NCBI GenBank assembly: GCA_937890525.1
Contig: CALADI010000041.1
Location: forward strand, 1-34,354
Length of the DNA stretch: 34,354 nucleotides
Source: an uncultured Clostridia bacterium
Lineage (GTDB): Bacteria > Bacillota > Clostridia > Oscillospirales > Oscillospiraceae
Reading direction: 5' to 3'
How positions within the stretch are numbered: the first letter of the stretch is position 1; each line of letters begins with the position of its first letter. Below, piece by piece: positions 30,099 through 34,354 of this stretch. A program made the translations under genes and the position numbers. The notes under the pieces were generated by a model. That model had not been told where the DNA came from. It ran no database searches and saw only the letters and a program-made list of their open reading frames with translations.

Positions 30099-30723
30099 AA
30101 TTGCCTCCGGTTTGTAAAAAAGTGTTGGGGACATCCCCCACAATGATGGTCTCTGCCACCACCACCTGACTGGATACGGTGAAGGAGTCCGTCTTGCCAA
30201 GGACTAAGATGGTCACATCCACCATCACATCCATGGTCAGCTGCTGTAGGGTCTGATTGATCCCCGCCTGAGAAAAATAGCTGTGGAACTGGGCATCGGA
30301 ATTGCGGATGGACAGGATCTTCACCGGGATCTCCGGTCCGTGACCGGAAAGGAACTCCGGCAGGATCAGACTGCCCAGCGCCACCCCAAGGTGGTCGGTA
30401 TCCTGCGCCATGATCTGATCGTTGATAATGTTCAGAATATCCGTCTTCAGCCGGTTCACCTCTGCCATATTGGTCTTCAGCGCAGTGATCCGTCCGTTGA
30501 GATCCTTCTCAAAATACACGATTCGGTCATATTGTATATTCCCATCTTCGATTTGCTCCAGAATCGCATCGTTGATCAGATCGGAAGTGATATTACGCAC
30601 CTTGGTCTGCGCCAAATTCTGAACCACAGGCCACAGCTTTCCCCGCAGGAAGAAAAAGCCTCCTGTCAGCAGGATCAGCAGGAGGATCAGCACTCTCCTG
30701 CCCCATCGGATGCGACGCCTCAT
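30055..30723 (-). CDS. yunB: Sporulation protein YunB
   Basis: The 222-residue product begins with a basic stretch and a membrane segment (MRRRIRWGRRVLILLLILLTGGFFFLRG). The rest is extracytoplasmic: NLAQTKVRNITSDLINDAILEQIEDGNIQYDRIVYFEKDLNGRITALKTNMAEVNRLKTDILNIINDQI, then VALGSLILPEFLSGHGPEIPVKILSI, YFSQAGINQTLQQLTMDVMVDVTILVLGKTDSFTVSSQVVVAETIIVGDVPNTF. YunB is a SigE-dependent sporulation protein in B. subtilis. The ATG at 30723 has GGAGGGG five bases upstream. The product is followed by ligA, which overlaps it by 44 bases in another frame. Confidence 0.9.
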   Translation of the reverse strand: MRRRIRWGRRVLILLLILLTGGFFFLRGKLWPVVQNLAQTKVRNITSDLINDAILEQIEDGNIQYDRIVYFEKDLNGRITALKTNMAEVNRLKTDILNIINDQIMAQDTDHLGVALGSLILPEFLSGHGPEIPVKILSIRNSDAQFHSYFSQAGINQTLQQLTMDVMVDVTILVLGKTDSFTVSSQVVVAETIIVGDVPNTFLQTGGNYGTERTNKAPDPAP

Positions 30724-30740
30724 ATCATCCCCTCCGGGAA

Positions 30741-30771
30741 ATGATATGCGCCCCATCCCAAAGAATTACAG
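30741..30771 (-). promoter_or_regulatory. Possible SigE-type promoter for yunB
   Basis: The minus strand has CATATCAT (30741-30748), similar to the SigE -10, with a weak TAATTC-type element near 30763-30771. It overlaps the end of pcrA. The match is modest and depends on the expectation that yunB is a SigE gene. Confidence 0.25.
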
Positions 30772-33189
30772 TTTCTTCATATGAACCGATGCCGTTTTCG
30801 CCATCAGTTTCTTGGTTCCTACCTGATCGAAGGCGATCTCAAGCAGAGCATCGCCGCCCATCTTCATCACCGACAGCACCATTCCCTTGCCAAAGGCTGC
30901 GTGCTGCACCATGTCCCCCTTGTTCAGCTCCAGCATAGGGGCGGATGTAGTTGCGGTAGATGTCAGCGTGCTTCTTTCGCTGCGCTTGATCTGCTCCTTC
31001 CGCGCCGCTGCCACTCTGGAAGTTCCGGCAGAATAGCTGCCGTACCCGCCGGCAGAGGAAGTCCGTTCCGGTGCCGGGCGCTGACCGCCCCGCTTTTCCA
31101 GGCAGTCCTCCGGGATCTCCCGCAGGAATCTGGACACAAGCGCTGAACTGGTTCTGCCGTAGAGCATTCGCTGCCGGGCATGGGTGATGTCCAGCGTCTG
31201 CTTTGCCCGGGTGATGGCCACATAGCAAAGCCGGCGCTCTTCCTCCATCTCCGCTTCATCCCCGATGCAGCGCATTCCGGGGAACAGCCCATCCTCGAAG
31301 CCCACCAAAAATACATGGTCAAATTCCAGTCCCTTGGCAGAGTGGATGGTCATCATCACCGCCGCATCGGCAGAAGCGTCATACTGCTCGATATCGGTGT
31401 AGAGGGCGATCTCCTCCAAGAATCCCGCCAGCGTGGGAGTCTCGGCGTTCTGTATATAGTTATTGATGCTGGATTTCAATTCCCGAATGTTCTCCAGCCG
31501 GGTCTTGTTCTCCTCGGTGGGCTTCATGGTCAGCATATCGGCATAGCCGGTGCGGATCATCACTTCCTCGTAGAATTCGTCCAGACTGATGTCCGTATCC
31601 AGCAACGCCGCCAGAGATTCGATCATCTCCGAGAAGGCTTTCAGCTTGGCCGCCGGCTTCTCCAGTGGAGCGTATCCGTCGGGATCACTGACCACATGGT
31701 ACAGGCTGCATCCTTCCGATGCCGCCAGCCGGGATGCCGTTTCGATGGTCTTGGCACCCAGTCCTCTGGGGGGATTGTTGATGATCCGGGTCAGCCGCAG
31801 GTCGTCCGCCCGATTGTTGATGACGCACAGATAAGCCAGCATATCCTTGACCTCTGCCCGGTCAAAGAATCGTGTACCGCCGATGATGCGGTAGGGGATG
31901 CCGTTGCGCTTGAAGGCATATTCAATGGCGTTGGATTGGGCATTGGTGCGGTACAGGACCGCATAATCCTTGAAATTCGCCCCACGGGACATGGCAATGA
32001 TCCGCCCCGCCACATAGTTTGCCTCCTCCCCTTCGTTATAGGCTTCATAAGAGATCACGGGATCTCCGGCCTCGTTGGAAGTCCAGAGCCGCTTCCCTTT
32101 CCGGCCCAGATTGTGGGAGATCACCGCATTGGCAGCATTGAGGATAGACTGGGTGGAGCGGTAATTCTGCTCCAAGCGAATGGTGCGGGCGTTGTGATAC
32201 TGTTTTTCAAAATTCAGGATATTCTCGATGGTGGCACCGCGGAACCGGTAAATGGACTGATCATCGTCACCCACTACGCAGATGTTGCGGTATCCTCCCG
32301 CCAAGAGACTGGTCAGCAGATACTGGGTGTTATTGGTGTCCTGATACTCGTCCACCAGCACATAGTGGAACTTGTTCTGGTAGTGAAGCCGCAGATCCTC
32401 ATTCTCTTGGAGCAGCCGCACGGTGAGATTGATGATATCGTCAAAATCCACCGCATTATTCTCTTTCAGGCGATCCTGATACCGCTGATACGCCCTTGCC
32501 ACATGGGTCATCCGCAGATCGTTGTTCTCTTTCGCCTGCTGAGCACATTGGGCGGGGCTGACCATACGGTCTTTCTCCTTGCCGATCAGGTTGAGCACCA
32601 TTCTGGCAGGAAAAGTCTTGTCATCCAGCCCCATGTCCTTGATGATCTCCTTCATCACCCGCTCGGAATCCGAAGTGTCATAGATGGTGAATCTGCGATC
32701 ATAGCCCAGACGGTCGATATCCCGCCGCAGGATGCGGCAGCAAGCACTGTGGAAGGTCATCGCCCATACATCCATGGCTTCATCCCCAAGCACTGCCGCC
32801 AAACGCTGCTTCAATTCGTTGGCCGCCTTGTTGGTGAAGGTGATGGCAATGATGTTCCAAGGCGCCGGCGGATTCTCCCGGCAGAGCAGGTCTGCACGGC
32901 GGCGCTGCTCCGGGGTCAGCTCCGAAGGAAGCTGTTCCAGAAACTCCACATCCTCTTGAGTCACATAAGCCGGGACGAGATCACTGTCGCTGGCGCTGCC
33001 GAAGCGAAGCAGATTGGCGATCCGATTGATGAGCACGGTGGTTTTTCCGCTGCCTGCGCCGGCCAGCAGGAGCAGCGGTCCCTCCGTGGTCATCACGGCC
33101 TGACGCTGCATATCATTGAGATCCGCAAAGCAGGCGGAAATATAGTTCTTTCTGGCGGATAAGTACCGCTCCTGTAGCTGTTGATTCAT
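30766..33189 (-). CDS. pcrA: PcrA/UvrD, ATP-dependent DNA helicase (SF1)
   Basis: The 807-residue product is a UvrD/PcrA helicase. Walker A is AGAGSGKTT at about 43-51, followed by IIAITFTNKAANELKQR (motif Ia), DEYQDTN (motif II), VVGDDDQSIYRFRGA (III), LEQNYRST (IV), VMMTIHSAKGLEFDHVFLVGFEDGLFP (V) and EEERRLCYVAITRAK (VI). Between motif I and Ia there is an extra segment of roughly 47 residues (about 62-109, FGSASDSD to CRENPP) that B. subtilis PcrA lacks. The C-terminal GDMVQHAAFGKGMVLSV tail is normal (RNAP-binding region). The ATG at 33189 has AGGTG five bases upstream. A SigA promoter lies at 33225-33253. Confidence 0.95.
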   Translation of the reverse strand: MNQQLQERYLSARKNYISACFADLNDMQRQAVMTTEGPLLLLAGAGSGKTTVLINRIANLLRFGSASDSDLVPAYVTQEDVEFLEQLPSELTPEQRRRADLLCRENPPAPWNIIAITFTNKAANELKQRLAAVLGDEAMDVWAMTFHSACCRILRRDIDRLGYDRRFTIYDTSDSERVMKEIIKDMGLDDKTFPARMVLNLIGKEKDRMVSPAQCAQQAKENNDLRMTHVARAYQRYQDRLKENNAVDFDDIINLTVRLLQENEDLRLHYQNKFHYVLVDEYQDTNNTQYLLTSLLAGGYRNICVVGDDDQSIYRFRGATIENILNFEKQYHNARTIRLEQNYRSTQSILNAANAVISHNLGRKGKRLWTSNEAGDPVISYEAYNEGEEANYVAGRIIAMSRGANFKDYAVLYRTNAQSNAIEYAFKRNGIPYRIIGGTRFFDRAEVKDMLAYLCVINNRADDLRLTRIINNPPRGLGAKTIETASRLAASEGCSLYHVVSDPDGYAPLEKPAAKLKAFSEMIESLAALLDTDISLDEFYEEVMIRTGYADMLTMKPTEENKTRLENIRELKSSINNYIQNAETPTLAGFLEEIALYTDIEQYDASADAAVMMTIHSAKGLEFDHVFLVGFEDGLFPGMRCIGDEAEMEEERRLCYVAITRAKQTLDITHARQRMLYGRTSSALVSRFLREIPEDCLEKRGGQRPAPERTSSAGGYGSYSAGTSRVAAARKEQIKRSERSTLTSTATTSAPMLELNKGDMVQHAAFGKGMVLSVMKMGGDALLEIAFDQVGTKKLMAKTASVHMKKL

Positions 33190-33224
33190 GGTTTCACCTG
33201 TCTGTCTCATAGTTTATCTAGTTT

Positions 33225-33253
33225 ATTTTACAGCAAAAACCACGAAAGGTAAA
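33225..33253 (-). promoter_or_regulatory. SigA-type promoter for pcrA
   Basis: The minus strand has TTTACC (33248-33253), a 17-base spacer and TAAAAT (33225-33230). It sits in the 69-base gap after sigF. A weak AAAGG/CCTTT stem precedes it, but no convincing sigF terminator was found. Confidence 0.55.
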
Positions 33254-33258
33254 GTCCT

Positions 33259-33963
33259 TTATTCGATCCTTTCCCGCAGATGGGAAATGGCCTTTTTCTC
33301 GATCCGGGATACCTGCACCTGACTCACCGATAAGATCCGTGCCACCCGCTGCTGAGTCAGCCCATGGAAATAGCGCAGGCCGATCACCATCCGTTCCCGC
33401 TCCGGCAGCAGCTCGATAGCCTGCCGAAGGGCGATCTTCTCCAGCATACGATCCTCGGATTCCGTATCTGTCAGCACATTTTCTAAGGTAAATCCATCTT
33501 CCCCAGTCTCCTGTTGGATGGATCCAACCTCTTTCGTAGCGGTTTCGGCAAGTGCGATCTGCTCAGGCGTGAGTCCTGTCTCTTCGGCGATCTGACTCAC
33601 CGACGGCTCCCGCCCAAGGTCATTGGTCAGCTTGCTTCGGGCGGTTCGTATGGCAAGCGCCTGCTCCTTCAATGTGCGGGAGACCTTGATGGCGCCGTCA
33701 TCCCGGAGAAATCTGCGGATCTCCCCGGCGATCTTCGGCACGGCATAGGTGGAAAACTGGGTGCCGAAGTCGAGATCAAACCCCTCCACCGCCTTCAGAA
33801 AGCCCAAGCAGCCCAGTTGATACAGATCCTCCAGTTCTGTTCCTCTGCCCGTAAACCGCTTAGCCACCGACCAGATCAGACCACTGTTTTCCTGAATCAG
33901 CATCTCCCCTGCCGCCTGATCCCCGGCTTTGGATCTGCGGATCAGTTCCTCGGTACGGTTCAT
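33259..33963 (-). CDS. sigF: SigF (SpoIIAC), forespore-specific RNA polymerase sigma factor
   Basis: The 234-residue product is a SigF/SigG-type sigma factor. Region 2 is NSGLIWSVAKRFTGRGTELEDLYQLGCLGFLKAVEGFDLDFGTQFSTYAVPKIAGEIRRFLRDDGAIKVSRTLKE, region 3 is LTNDLGREPSVSQIAEETGLTPEQIALAE and region 4 is LPERERMVIGLRYFHGLTQQRVARILSVSQVQVSRIEKKAISHLRERI. SigF is the first compartment-specific sigma in the forespore. The ATG overlaps the spoIIAB stop (ATGA), so it is translated with its anti-sigma factor. That placement supports SigF over SigG. Confidence 0.95.
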   Translation of the reverse strand: MNRTEELIRRSKAGDQAAGEMLIQENSGLIWSVAKRFTGRGTELEDLYQLGCLGFLKAVEGFDLDFGTQFSTYAVPKIAGEIRRFLRDDGAIKVSRTLKEQALAIRTARSKLTNDLGREPSVSQIAEETGLTPEQIALAETATKEVGSIQQETGEDGFTLENVLTDTESEDRMLEKIALRQAIELLPERERMVIGLRYFHGLTQQRVARILSVSQVQVSRIEKKAISHLRERIE

Positions 33964-34354
33964 GCGCGCTTCTGGATCCTGCGGCGCATATGTACCGCAG
34001 TCCCCTTCTCCGGGCTGGAGGTGATCTCCAAGGAGGTCATGAAGCTCTCCATAATGGTAAATCCCATGCCGCTGCGGTCTGTACCGCCGGTGGTAAACAT
34101 GGGGCGTCTGGCTTGCGCCACATCCGGGATGCCCACTCCCTTATCCTTGACCACGATATCCAGCACATGATCCTTTAAGATCCGGCAGCGCAGGGTGATG
34201 ATGCCATAGGTATCCGGGTATGCGTGGACGATGCAGTTGGTCACCGCTTCTGAAACTGCCGTGCGGATGTCCTCCATCTCCTCCATAGTGGGATCAAGCT
34301 GGGATGCAAAACATGCCACGGCGCTGCGGGCAAAGGACTCGTTGGCCGACTTGC
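33960..34354 (-). CDS. spoIIAB: SpoIIAB, anti-sigma-F factor and serine kinase (5' end beyond window)
   Basis: The frame is open to the window edge and reads KSANESFARSAVACFASQLDPTMEEMEDIRTAVSEAVTNCIVHAYPDTYGIITLRCRI, then VVKDKGVGIPDVAQARRPMFTTGGTDRSGMGFTIMESFM. This is SpoIIAB, a GHKL-fold kinase that holds SigF and phosphorylates SpoIIAA. The N box is EAVTNCIVHAY, the G1 box DKGVGIPD and the G2 box RSGMGF. About 131 codons are present; the full gene should have only a short extension. spoIIAA would be expected beyond the window. Confidence 0.95.
   Translation of the reverse strand, partial: KSANESFARSAVACFASQLDPTMEEMEDIRTAVSEAVTNCIVHAYPDTYGIITLRCRILKDHVLDIVVKDKGVGIPDVAQARRPMFTTGGTDRSGMGFTIMESFMTSLEITSSPEKGTAVHMRRRIQKRA

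Noticed and set aside
31180..33162. Plus-strand open frame of about 660 codons opposite pcrA
   Set aside because: Antisense shadow of a conserved helicase gene without start signals or domains.
1..34354. CRISPR array, tRNA, rRNA, insertion sequence or phage genes
   Set aside because: No regular spaced repeats, cloverleaf sequences, transposase motifs or phage structural genes were seen anywhere in the window.

Overview
This window looks like a chromosomal segment of an endospore-forming Firmicute of class Clostridia. The likely placement is the Oscillospiraceae/Ruminococcaceae group, inferred from moderate-to-high GC content, typical Shine-Dalgarno sites, and the mix of Clostridia-type housekeeping, sporulation and ethanolamine genes. 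No rRNA, tRNA, CRISPR array, insertion sequence or prophage was recognised. Almost every gene is on the minus strand, so operons read from high to low coordinates.

Positions 1-11182 carry an ethanolamine utilisation (eut) locus of the Gram-positive type. In transcription order it holds eutG (alcohol dehydrogenase), eutS (shell), eutP (GTPase-like), eutV and eutW (ANTAR response regulator and its histidine kinase), eutA (lyase reactivase), eutB and eutC (ethanolamine ammonia-lyase), eutL (shell), a eutK-like shell protein with a C-terminal extension, eutE (acetylating acetaldehyde dehydrogenase) and the start of a eutM-like shell gene cut by the window edge. The lyase makes acetaldehyde and ammonia inside a bacterial microcompartment. 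EutE converts acetaldehyde to acetyl-CoA and EutG reduces it to ethanol, which recycles NADH. EutG and EutS each have their own SigA-type promoter. The leaders of eutG, eutS and eutA share an RNA motif next to or overlapping an intrinsic terminator. This fits EutVW antitermination and is the most interesting regulatory signal here.

Positions 11205-14012 are a mixed segment: an Eis-like GNAT acetyltransferase divergent from eutG, a DUF2284 cysteine-rich protein, and a 5'-truncated CotJC/manganese-catalase remnant. Positions 14021-18194 form an operon of asp23, nusB, a Kae1/TsaD-like paralogue, xseA, xseB and an IspA-type prenyl synthase. Positions 18240-22800 hold the spoIIIA operon (spoIIIAA to spoIIIAH), which builds the mother-cell/forespore channel, with a possible SigE promoter in front. 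Positions 22850-27182 hold ftsK/spoIIIE, a degenerate uppP homologue and the ClpP-like tepA. Two small plus-strand genes follow (ybaK-like and a TSCPD protein). The right end holds ligA, yunB, pcrA, sigF and the 3' part of spoIIAB.

The window therefore pairs a specialised catabolic organelle with a large share of the early and middle sporulation machinery. Many start codons had to be moved from the longest-ORF position because the longest form begins inside the Shine-Dalgarno sequence or the upstream gene.
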